Shown here one piece after another: positions 1-5,456 of a DNA stretch of 10,638 bases; the first letter of the stretch is position 1; every line of letters begins with the position of its first letter. The translations under genes were made by a program, and so were the position numbers. The DNA comes from Microcaldota archaeon (GTDB lineage: Archaea > Micrarchaeota > Micrarchaeia > Micrarchaeales > CABMGC01): NCBI GenBank assembly GCA_030040265.1, contig JASHUB010000031.1, positions 1 to 10,638 on the forward strand, given 5' to 3'. The notes beneath the pieces are model-generated. The model did no database searches. It was not told where the DNA came from and was given only the letters and a program-made list of their open reading frames with translations.

Positions 1-197
1 CGATAGTCGGCGCCGCCATCTTCGGCAAGGAGTTCTGGGCTGAATTCACTGGCGACGTAGTCAGGGCGATTCCGCTGCTCAAGGGCCAGGAGCAGGAGGA
101 CGACGCACGGAGGCAGGACGCCCTCGCCGCGGCTACCGTCAAGGCCGAGCACGCCGTGGAAAGGTTCGCGAAGAAGGGCGGCCTGCTCCTGAACTAG
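1..197 (+). CDS. C-terminal fragment of an unidentified protein
   Basis: An open frame runs from the left edge (first full codon at base 3) to a TAG at 195-197, giving 64 residues. The visible end is a Gly/Ala/Phe-rich stretch, then a helical, charged tail with several Glu, Asp, Arg and Lys, ending in GGLLLN. G+C-rich third positions resemble the other genes here and support real coding. I do not recognise the family from this fragment. The sodX-like gene begins 8 nt after its stop on the same strand with no visible promoter between, so the two are probably co-transcribed. Confidence 0.6.
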   Translation, partial: IVGAAIFGKEFWAEFTGDVVRAIPLLKGQEQEDDARRQDALAAATVKAEHAVERFAKKGGLLLN

Positions 198-205
198 CTG
201 AAACC

Positions 206-493
206 ATGGACATGCCATTCTTGTTCTTCAAGGTCAAGGACAGCAGCATGGAGCCTGCCATAAAGGAACGTAACTACTTGTTCGTGAGCAGATTCTATCG
301 GAGACTGAAGGAAGGCGACATCGTGGTGCTCGAGCATCCCAGAAAAGACGTGAAGATAGTCAAGAGGGTGAAGCGGGTCGTTGCAGACTCGGTCTTCGTA
401 GTTGGAGACAACGGTGCAAGGAGCGAGGACAGCAGGTCGTTCGGGCCCATCAGGAGGAGCAGCATTGTCGGAAAGGTCCTGCTAGTCATCTGA
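206..493 (+). CDS. sodX: S26-family Ser/Lys peptidase, probable nickel superoxide dismutase maturation protease (SodX-like)
   Basis: This 95-residue protein carries the boxes of bacterial-type signal peptidases in order: DSSMEP with the presumed nucleophile Ser14, GDIVVLEHP (37-45), IVKRVKRVV with the presumed general base Lys53, and GDN..SEDSR.FGPI (67-82). It has no transmembrane anchor and is much shorter than a secretory signal peptidase, which matches the soluble peptidases that trim the leader of nickel superoxide dismutase. A NiSOD gene lies about 0.6 kb away on the other strand, which makes that role the best reading. The Lys-type dyad is notable because archaeal secretory signal peptidases of the Sec11 type use His instead. 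The start could be ATG 206 or ATG 212; neither has a clear Shine-Dalgarno. The last 12 nt overlap the convergent HAD gene. Family call is firm; the NiSOD-specific role rests on size, motifs and context. Confidence 0.85.
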   Translation: MDMPFLFFKVKDSSMEPAIKERNYLFVSRFYRRLKEGDIVVLEHPRKDVKIVKRVKRVVADSVFVVGDNGARSEDSRSFGPIRRSSIVGKVLLVI

Positions 494-1099
494 GGACGTT
501 GAGACTCCCAGCGCTTTCAGTTCCCCATCGAGCCTCTTATAATCCCGGAACCAGATTGAGCGTATGCCTTCCTTCTCGGCTCCGATCACGTTCTCTATCT
601 GGTTGTCTACGAACACGGCCTCGCTTGGCTTGACCTTCTCCTTGTCAAGGACGTAGTGGTATATGCGAGGGTCCGGCTTCCGCATCTCGAGCTCCCAGGA
701 TGCATATATCCTGTCGAACTTCGCCAGCTTGAGGAAGCTTCTTTTCATCTCGGCGTACCTGCTCTTGCTGACGTTCGACAGCAGCACCACGGGATAGCGC
801 GCATGGAGCTTGTTCAGCAAAGATATGACGCTCATCTTGGGTTTTGCGATGCGCTTCCACCCCTGGACCCACTGTATGTCCAGCTTGTCCTTGTGGAAAT
901 GCTTGGAAAGCATGCTCTCGAGTTCCGGCACGGACAGCTTGCCGTACTCCATCACCGATATGAGGGGGTAGATGAACTTGAAGAGTTCGTACTCGTCGAT
1001 GCCGGGAAGCACCTCCTCGTGCAGGAAGTGCGTGTACATCGTCTCGTTGAAGTCTATCAGCACGCCACCGACGTCGAAGATGAGCAGCTTGATGGCCAT
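482..1099 (-). CDS. HAD-superfamily hydrolase (subfamily IA, DxGGV type)
   Basis: The 205-residue protein has a complete HAD layout: motif I FDVGGVLID with nucleophile Asp9, an alpha-helical cap at about 17-90, motif II LLSNVS (Ser108), motif III Lys141 in RKPDP, and motif IV FVDNQIENV (Asp165). The usual second Asp of motif I is Gly11 and the second acidic residue of motif IV is Asn166. The Gly substitution is common in the YihX / epoxide-hydrolase-N-domain branch, so the protein may still be an active small-molecule phosphatase or dehalogenase-like hydrolase; the substrate cannot be told. It starts 3 nt after the sodN stop codon, so it is very likely co-transcribed with sodN. Its 3' end overlaps the convergent sodX-like gene by 12 nt. 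Confidence 0.87.
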   Translation of the reverse strand: MAIKLLIFDVGGVLIDFNETMYTHFLHEEVLPGIDEYELFKFIYPLISVMEYGKLSVPELESMLSKHFHKDKLDIQWVQGWKRIAKPKMSVISLLNKLHARYPVVLLSNVSKSRYAEMKRSFLKLAKFDRIYASWELEMRKPDPRIYHYVLDKEKVKPSEAVFVDNQIENVIGAEKEGIRSIWFRDYKRLDGELKALGVSTSSDD

Positions 1100-1102
1100 C
1101 GA

Positions 1103-1606
1103 CTATACCTTCGGGTAAACTATCTCCGCTTCCGTTGGGTAGAACGACTTGACGCGCTTGGTCTCCACTTTCTTGGTCTTCCAGAACCACTCTGCAAACT
1201 GCTCGACCTTCTCGAGAAGTTCTTTGGCTGACTCGACGTTCGCATCCTGCTTCGCCTTCGATGCGGCCTTCATTATACCCCACACTAGCGCATGAGTCTC
1301 TGCCGTGGTGTTCTCTGGCTTGCCGTAGTCGCCCCATATGACGCTGACCTCGTGCTTGACGATCTCCGCGTGCTGCTCCTTGATTGCTATGCAGCGAACG
1401 AGCTTGTTCCTGTCGAAATCGGCAGACATGTTGCCCGATGCCTTCATAACGTCAGCTATGAGCATGTCCATCCTGAGGACAGTGTGCGCCGCGAGCTGCG
1501 CCTGGTGCGGATCGTAGATCCCGCACGGGATGTCGCAGTGTGCGTACGCCGTCTCGAAATGCGCGAACCTGTCAAGAGTCTCGACTATTCCCCTAAGCAC
1601 TCCCAT
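1103..1606 (-). CDS. sodN: Nickel superoxide dismutase (NiSOD) precursor
   Basis: The 167-residue protein contains the NiSOD nickel hook HCDIPCGIYDP at residues 23-33. After removal of a 22-residue leader ending in AYA, His23 becomes the N-terminal His1 ligand and Cys24 and Cys28 become Cys2 and Cys6; Tyr31 is the conserved active-site Tyr9. Further family signatures are IKEQHAEIVKHEVSVIWGDYGKP (76-98, quoted in part: IKEQHAEIVKH) and FWKTKK (141-146). Mature NiSODs are usually about 117 residues; this one would be 145 because of a longer middle and a C-terminal extension of about 20 residues. The leader is not hydrophobic, so the enzyme is probably matured and used in the cytoplasm. NiSOD disproportionates superoxide to oxygen and peroxide as a hexamer. 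A soluble S26 peptidase suitable for leader removal is encoded nearby. The gene has its own TATA box and a dyad in front, and is followed by the HAD gene after 3 nt. Confidence 0.96.
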   Translation of the reverse strand: MGVLRGIVETLDRFAHFETAYAHCDIPCGIYDPHQAQLAAHTVLRMDMLIADVMKASGNMSADFDRNKLVRCIAIKEQHAEIVKHEVSVIWGDYGKPENTTAETHALVWGIMKAASKAKQDANVESAKELLEKVEQFAEWFWKTKKVETKRVKSFYPTEAEIVYPKV

Positions 1607-1610
1607 CTTA

Positions 1611-1631
1611 TCACGAGTCTATAGCTCGTGA
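1611..1631. promoter_or_regulatory. Perfect 7-bp inverted repeat upstream of sodN, candidate operator
   Basis: Arms TCACGAG (1611-1617) and CTCGTGA (1625-1631) are separated by 7 bp. The dyad lies 4 nt upstream of the sodN start codon and 4 nt downstream of its TATA box, where an archaeal repressor would block transcription initiation. The right half on the coding strand also contains GTGAT, a match to the anti-Shine-Dalgarno, 3 nt before ATG. A hairpin hiding the ribosome site is therefore possible if transcription starts upstream of the dyad. The expected start about 27 nt from the TATA centre (near 1613) favours a DNA operator. Confidence 0.5.
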
Positions 1632-1635
1632 AAAG

Positions 1636-1644
1636 CTTATATAG
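1636..1644 (-). promoter_or_regulatory. TATA box of the sodN-HAD unit
   Basis: On the minus strand this reads CTATATAAG, a good archaeal TATA box 30-38 nt upstream of the sodN ATG. Placing the start site about 25-28 nt downstream predicts a very short leader. Confidence 0.55.
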
Positions 1645-1656
1645 ATTGAGTCGGGT

Positions 1657-1806
1657 TCAGCCCCTCTTCTGGCCGAACAGTTCATGCACGAGATTCTTGC
1701 CGCATTCCCTGCAGTAGGCGCCAACCTTGGCGACGCCAAGAACGTTGATCGGTACCGCATCGTTGTCGCATCTTATGCATTTGATGTTGCTTCTTTGCAT
1801 CTGCAT
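1657..1806 (-). CDS. Small zinc-ribbon protein, 49 residues, function unknown
   Basis: Reading the minus strand from ATG 1806 to TGA 1657-1659 gives a basic 49-residue protein with two CxxC pairs: KCIRC (Cys10, Cys13) and YCRECG (Cys32, Cys35), spaced as in a single zinc ribbon, followed by KNLVHELFGQKRG. The start is decided by a strong Shine-Dalgarno AGGTGAT at 1811-1817, 4 nt before the ATG; an in-frame GTG overlapping that site is less likely. The 63-nt gap from the preceding nre gene holds a TATA-like box, so it may be transcribed on its own. Tiny zinc ribbons like this in archaea often bind RNA or nucleic-acid complexes, but nothing here identifies a partner, and I do not recognise the specific family. 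Confidence 0.72.
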   Translation of the reverse strand: MQMQRSNIKCIRCDNDAVPINVLGVAKVGAYCRECGKNLVHELFGQKRG

Positions 1807-1858
1807 CGATATCACCTAGTTCCCCTAAAGGAACGAAAATTAGCTTTTGAAACTACGG

Positions 1859-1867
1859 TTATTTAAA
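1859..1867 (-). promoter_or_regulatory. TATA-like box upstream of the zinc-ribbon gene
   Basis: The minus strand reads TTTAAATAA directly after the nre stop codon and about 53 nt upstream of the zinc-ribbon ATG. This would give a leader of roughly 25-30 nt carrying the AGGTGAT site. Confidence 0.4.
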
Positions 1868-1869
1868 GC

Positions 1870-3099
1870 TTACTGCGCGACGGTCCTTTGGCTGAGCTGG
1901 CGCTGGTACAGCAGTTTCTTCAGGAGGACGCTGTGCTTTATCCAGACGCGCATTGGGATGTCGAGCTTCTTCGAGATGCAGGAGAGAGCGTCGGTCATCG
2001 TAGCGAATCCCTCTGGTTCCTTCACCAGCGTGTCGCGCACGTGTTCCCTCACGTTCCATACCCCGACAGGCATTATGTAGCCCGGATGCGCCTCGCGGAG
2101 TATCACGACCTTCGCCTGCGCCTGCTTTCTGGTAAGGTACTCGGACACGGCAAGCCGAGCAGCATAGTAGCAGCCGCCAATCTCCGCATAGGTCTTCCTG
2201 CCATCAAATCCTTCGTAGGATGCGCCTATCTCGATGTCCGTGCCATCCATGTTCCAAGTGGTCTTCGGATACCACGCCTCCATAGATTCGTAGCTCCACT
2301 GGCCGGGCACCATAAGTATGGCCCACCTGTTGTCGAGTGCGACGTTGTAGAAAACCTTGATCTCGTCAAGATAATCCGACTCCTTTACCGTCTCCAGCTT
2401 CTTCTTCGAGAGCGTGTCGTCCACTGCCGTTATCGACCAGCGAGTGGGCACCAGCTTCCTGTTGTCCCCCATTCCGAGGAGCCCTGCAGAAAGCGCCTTC
2501 TGGATCTTCGAGACGAACGTCCCCTTCTCGTAGAGCTCTATGATCGCATCCCTTGCCTTCAGGTCGGTGTCCATGAAAGCCTTCTCGACCTGCGGGTTGG
2601 CGCGGGTGTTGCCGAGCTCCATGCTCTCCATCGGAGCGCTGGGGCCGAACGGCTGGCTGTTCTCATCGAAGTGCATCACTCCGGACGGCGACCTCTTGAG
2701 CTTGGCGTCGACGTTGGCGCACTTGTCCGCGAGCGCAAGCTCCTGGAGCATATCCTCTATCCGGTTCTTCCCGGGGTTGCTTATCTTAGTCCTGAACATG
2801 CCGCGCACAAGCGCTGACCTGAACTCGACTATCTCTGGTATGCTTCTACCGACCCATCGCTCAGGAGTTCCGAGAAGCGACGTGTCCTCGAATTGCTGCG
2901 GGGGAACCATCGGGCCGATGTAGACATTCGGATAACCCATCCGGCCAACGAACACTTCTGGAGGCGAGGCGCCGGTGACCTCGTTGCCCTTTATCAGGTC
3001 CACGGTCTTGAACCTGTAGTAGCGCTTGAGCATCCTCGGGTCCTTCATGTTGCGGTAGACGCTCATCGAGTTGCTGACGTTGTCGTAATCGTAAGCCAT
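1870..3099 (-). CDS. nreA: Nre-family DNA repair protein, without the N-terminal zinc finger
   Basis: The 409-residue protein has the two conserved Nre blocks. The N-terminal one contains GASPPEVFVGRMGYPNVYIG (43-62) followed by PMVPP. The C-terminal one contains LVPTRWSITAVDDTLSK (216-232), GGCYYAARLAVSEYL (308-322) and REAHPGY (335-341). Nre proteins are archaeal DNA-repair factors linked to mitomycin C tolerance and PCNA in haloarchaea. Two expected features are missing or weak: there is no Cys4 finger before the SPP motif (the first 45 residues contain no Cys), and the C-terminal tail LLYQRQLSQRTVAQ has no clear QxxLxxFF PCNA-binding box. The start ATG 3099 is supported by the divergent promoter just upstream. 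The nreA symbol is approximate; a paralogous Nre type is possible. Confidence 0.85.
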   Translation of the reverse strand: MAYDYDNVSNSMSVYRNMKDPRMLKRYYRFKTVDLIKGNEVTGASPPEVFVGRMGYPNVYIGPMVPPQQFEDTSLLGTPERWVGRSIPEIVEFRSALVRGMFRTKISNPGKNRIEDMLQELALADKCANVDAKLKRSPSGVMHFDENSQPFGPSAPMESMELGNTRANPQVEKAFMDTDLKARDAIIELYEKGTFVSKIQKALSAGLLGMGDNRKLVPTRWSITAVDDTLSKKKLETVKESDYLDEIKVFYNVALDNRWAILMVPGQWSYESMEAWYPKTTWNMDGTDIEIGASYEGFDGRKTYAEIGGCYYAARLAVSEYLTRKQAQAKVVILREAHPGYIMPVGVWNVREHVRDTLVKEPEGFATMTDALSCISKKLDIPMRVWIKHSVLLKKLLYQRQLSQRTVAQ

Positions 3100-3152
3100 A
3101 AAGATGCCACTCTCTATTTATTGTCTGTTGAAAAGTATTTAGCGGTTGTTCG
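3100..3152. promoter_or_regulatory. Divergent promoter region between nre and the NUDIX gene
   Basis: This 53-bp space holds two TATA-like elements facing away from each other with crossing layouts. On the plus strand CTATTTATT at 3113-3121 lies about 35 nt before the NUDIX ATG. On the minus strand GCTAAATAC at about 3134-3142 lies about 36 nt before the nre ATG. Each core element sits on the side of the other gene, so the two initiation complexes would overlap. Confidence 0.45.
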
Positions 3153-3605
3153 ATGGACGAGGTAAGCGGCTACAAGACGGCGGAGAAGCCTGGCATCGCG
3201 GCCGTGATCGTATGCAGGAAGCGGCTTCTCCTTCTGAAGCGGAGGCGCATACCGTTCATCAACAATCCGGGCATCTGGTCCTTCCTTTTCGGGGGCATGA
3301 AAAAGGGCGAGAAACCGATAGAGACGGCATACAGGGAGATACAGGAGGAGGTTAGGCTGGGGCGGGGCCACCTCAGGATGGTGGAGAGCCGGAGGGTAGT
3401 GGTCTTCGACCCGCACAAGAGGCAGCGCTGGCAGAACTGGTTCTTCGTCTTCGTCTCCGACTACGATGGCGTCGTGAAGAACTACGAAAGCGCAGACGTG
3501 AGATGGGCCAGTTTGAACGACATCCTTAATAAAAGAGACTACACAAATATCTTTGCCGACGAGAAAGGGCTCATCGCAAGCATAAAGAGGCACATAGATG
3601 AATAG
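3153..3605 (+). CDS. NUDIX-family nucleoside diphosphate hydrolase
   Basis: The 150-residue protein is a single NUDIX domain. The box GX5EX7REUXEEXGU is seen at 47-69: Gly47, Glu53, then R61-E62-I63 and E65-E66, with the box Gly replaced by Arg68 (EEVRL). The metal-binding glutamates are all present, so hydrolysis is expected. The N-terminal strand GIAAVIVCRKRLLLLKRRR (14-32) is the usual first beta strand and precedes an INNPGIWSF loop typical of this fold. The substrate cannot be assigned from sequence; sanitising or IPP-isomerase-like NUDIX proteins are possibilities. It is the first gene of a plus-strand unit: its TAG overlaps the start of the M24 peptidase gene by 8 nt, suggesting translational coupling. 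Confidence 0.88.
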   Translation: MDEVSGYKTAEKPGIAAVIVCRKRLLLLKRRRIPFINNPGIWSFLFGGMKKGEKPIETAYREIQEEVRLGRGHLRMVESRRVVVFDPHKRQRWQNWFFVFVSDYDGVVKNYESADVRWASLNDILNKRDYTNIFADEKGLIASIKRHIDE

Positions 3606-4704
3606 CGACATACTCGGAGGGAGGCTGCACAAGATCTTCGATGGGAGGAAGGAACTCGACGCGATCCTGATAGTCAATTCCTCGACATCGCGGACCGATG
3701 CGAACTTCCTTTACCTGACCGGATTCAAAAGCGGCCTTTTCGAGGGAAGCTACGTGGTCGCGGAGCGCGGCAAGATCACGGTCGTCACGACCAAACTGGA
3801 GTGCGAAACCGCCAAAGCGCAGACCGTCGATGGCATGGAAGTCGTCTGTGTCGGCGGTCCTGACGAGCTCTACAAGGCGCTCGCCCCGTACGTTACCGGC
3901 AAAAGCGTCGGCATCGACGCGCGCGTGGTCTCGTACCAGAGATATGGGATGATAACCGAGAAGCTCAAGCCGAAGAAGTTGGTTGACGTCTCCGACGCCT
4001 TCGCGGAGGCACGAATGATAAAGAACAACGATGAAATACACGCCATGAGGCGTGCTTCGAGCCTGACCAAGATGGCGATGCTGCATGTCCAGAAGGCGTT
4101 CAAGGAGGGCATGGCGGAGAAGGATCTTGCAACGGAGTTCGACCACATCTCGGCGAAGCTCGGCTCTGAAGGGCCATCGTTCAAGACCATAGTCTGCTTC
4201 GGGAAGAACGCCTCTGAGCCGCACCACTTCCCGGACTCGACTAAGCTCAGGAACGGAGATTTCATACTGATAGATGCGGGTGCGATAGTAGACAACTACT
4301 GCTCCGACATAACAAGGACGTTCATCTTCGGACAGCGGGACGACGCGAAGCACGACTTCAAGACAATGGAGGAGATGCACAGGATAGTCAAGGCCGCGCA
4401 GGTCAAGGCGATACGCGCGATAAAGCCAGGGGTCAGGGCTAGGAGCATACACATGATAGCCCAGAACTACATCGACACTGAAGCTGGCGGGAAGTACAAG
4501 GGCAGGCTCATACATTCGCTGGGGCATTCCATCGGCCTGGAGGTCCACGACCCACCATATCCATTTTTATCTCCTAGCTCCAAAGTCATACTTAAGCCCG
4601 GAATGGTCACCAGCGTCGAACCAGGCATATACATACCAGGATTCGGCGGAGTGCGCATAGAAGACGACGTGCTCGTGACCAGGGACGGAGCGATCGTACT
4701 CTGA
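3598..4704 (+). CDS. pepQ: M24-family metallopeptidase (Xaa-Pro aminopeptidase/dipeptidase-like)
   Basis: The 368-residue protein has the two-part architecture of Xaa-Pro peptidases: a creatinase-like N-terminal domain (about 1-145, with ANFLYLTGF at 35-43) and a pita-bread catalytic domain. All five dinuclear metal ligands are visible: Asp226 in ILIDAGA, Asp237 in CSDITRTF, His310 in HSLGHSIGLEVHD, Glu341 in SVEPGIY and Glu355 in RIEDDV. It should release an N-terminal residue next to proline, or split X-Pro dipeptides, in the cytoplasm. The length fits the family. The start overlaps the end of the NUDIX gene by 8 nt and has no separate Shine-Dalgarno, so reinitiation is likely. A tRNA gene starts one base after its TGA. 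The choice between aminopeptidase and dipeptidase is not resolved by sequence, and the symbol is tentative. Confidence 0.9.
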   Translation: MNSDILGGRLHKIFDGRKELDAILIVNSSTSRTDANFLYLTGFKSGLFEGSYVVAERGKITVVTTKLECETAKAQTVDGMEVVCVGGPDELYKALAPYVTGKSVGIDARVVSYQRYGMITEKLKPKKLVDVSDAFAEARMIKNNDEIHAMRRASSLTKMAMLHVQKAFKEGMAEKDLATEFDHISAKLGSEGPSFKTIVCFGKNASEPHHFPDSTKLRNGDFILIDAGAIVDNYCSDITRTFIFGQRDDAKHDFKTMEEMHRIVKAAQVKAIRAIKPGVRARSIHMIAQNYIDTEAGGKYKGRLIHSLGHSIGLEVHDPPYPFLSPSSKVILKPGMVTSVEPGIYIPGFGGVRIEDDVLVTRDGAIVL

Positions 4705-4705
4705 T

Positions 4706-4778
4706 GGGGAGTTCTGCTAGCTTGGTAGGCTACCACCCTCGGGCGGTGGTGACGTGAGTTCAAATCTCGCACTCCCCA
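4706..4778 (+). tRNA. tRNA-Pro (anticodon CGG)
   Basis: A full 73-nt cloverleaf folds. The acceptor GGGGAGT (4706-4712) pairs perfectly with ACTCCCC (4771-4777), with discriminator A4778. The D loop AGCTTGGTA has the conserved A14, G18-G19 and A21. The anticodon stem CCACC/GGTGG (4733-4737, 4745-4749) encloses loop CTCGGGC with anticodon CGG at 4740-4742. The T arm is GTGAG-TTCAAAT-CTCGC (4754-4770). G15 and C48 can form the Levitt pair. There is no intron and CCA is not encoded. The D stem has a U10-U25 mismatch. The gene starts one base after the M24 peptidase stop, so its 5' end must be cut from a common transcript or made from a promoter inside that gene. Confidence 0.95.
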
Positions 4779-4784
4779 TAATCC

Positions 4785-4789
4785 TTTTT
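4785..4789 (+). terminator. T-run after the tRNA, probable archaeal terminator
   Basis: A run of five T lies 6 nt past the tRNA, with a second five-T run at 4821-4825. Archaeal RNA polymerase terminates at such oligo-T tracts without needing a hairpin. Confidence 0.45.
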
Positions 4790-4818
4790 CGGGGAATCTC
4801 CCTGAACGCAATCAACAA

Positions 4819-4863
4819 TCTTTTTAGCTTTAAGTATCATAGGTAGTACATTGGGATGGGGAG
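4819..4863 (+). promoter_or_regulatory. Promoter and ribosome site of the surface-protein gene
   Basis: AT-rich TATA-like sequence CTTTTTAGCTTTAAGTAT lies 30-48 nt upstream of the start codon, and a Shine-Dalgarno GGGGAG (4858-4863) sits 3 nt before ATG 4867. The Shine-Dalgarno fixes this start; the ATG at 4855 opens only a four-codon frame. Confidence 0.45.
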
Positions 4864-4866
4864 AAA

Positions 4867-5436
4867 ATGAGGAGCCTTAACACCGTAGTTTACTTTGTGC
4901 TTGCATCTGTGCTGCTTCTGGGAATCGTGACCGCGACCTCTGCGATAGGCTCGTCAAAGATATCACTTACGAGCAGCAAGGTCCTGACGAACAACGCCAG
5001 CACCGCACAGGTCGGTTACACCGTGACGCTTGTGGGCGGCACCTCGGGCTCCACTTTGATCCAGGTGACAAATGCGGGCACGCTCAAGTCTGCAGACAAC
5101 ATAAGCGTAACCCTCATGCCATCCTCTTCTGACCCTACTTTCACCGGAAGGATGTTCATAACGACTGGCTATGACACCCCCATAGGCTCGTATCAGATAA
5201 ACCTGATCGCGACAGGCGCTGACCCGTCACTCAGGAATGCCACGTTCACCGTGCTTGTCGGACAGCTGCCGCCAAACCAGCTGACCACCACAGTGCAGGC
5301 AGCCACTGCAACAACATCGGTCCTGCCGTCTGGAACAGCTACCAGCTCAACTTATGATGAAGTCCTTGGAGTAATAATCGTACTGATCATACTCCTCATA
5401 GTGTCATTGTACCTGAGGCAGAAGAACAGGAGATAA
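4867..5436 (+). CDS. Secreted, C-terminally membrane-anchored surface protein of unknown function
   Basis: The 189-residue protein starts with a signal peptide (charged MRSLN, then hydrophobic VVYFVLASVLLLGIV, with possible cleavage near TSA at 24-26). About 110 residues rich in beta-forming Ser, Thr, Val and Ile follow, resembling an Ig-like or CARDB-like fold. Then comes a Thr/Ser/Ala-rich flexible linker (about 139-165) and one C-terminal transmembrane helix (about 166-183), ending with the basic anchor RQKNRR. There are three N-glycosylation sequons (NAS, NIS, NAT). The expected topology is an external domain held on a stalk at the cell membrane. I do not recognise a named family. It has its own promoter after the tRNA and ends 20 nt from a convergent gene. 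Confidence 0.8.
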   Translation: MRSLNTVVYFVLASVLLLGIVTATSAIGSSKISLTSSKVLTNNASTAQVGYTVTLVGGTSGSTLIQVTNAGTLKSADNISVTLMPSSSDPTFTGRMFITTGYDTPIGSYQINLIATGADPSLRNATFTVLVGQLPPNQLTTTVQAATATTSVLPSGTATSSTYDEVLGVIIVLIILLIVSLYLRQKNRR

Positions 5437-5456
5437 AGGACCAGAGCCAGATAGGG

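Noticed and set aside
1888..2817. 309-residue plus-strand open frame
   Set aside because: Antisense to the Nre gene, with no recognisable domain and His/Leu/Val-biased composition typical of reversed coding sequence.
3571..4548. 325-residue minus-strand open frame
   Set aside because: Shadow of the M24 peptidase, whose five metal ligands prove the plus-strand frame.
4467..4811. 114-residue minus-strand open frame containing DLNSRHHRPRVVAYQ
   Set aside because: This is the reverse translation of a tRNA gene, a known false prediction.
4855..4869. Four-codon frame ATG GGG AGA AAA TGA overlapping the surface-protein start
   Set aside because: The Shine-Dalgarno GGGGAG lies inside it and points to ATG 4867; nothing supports a regulatory leader peptide.
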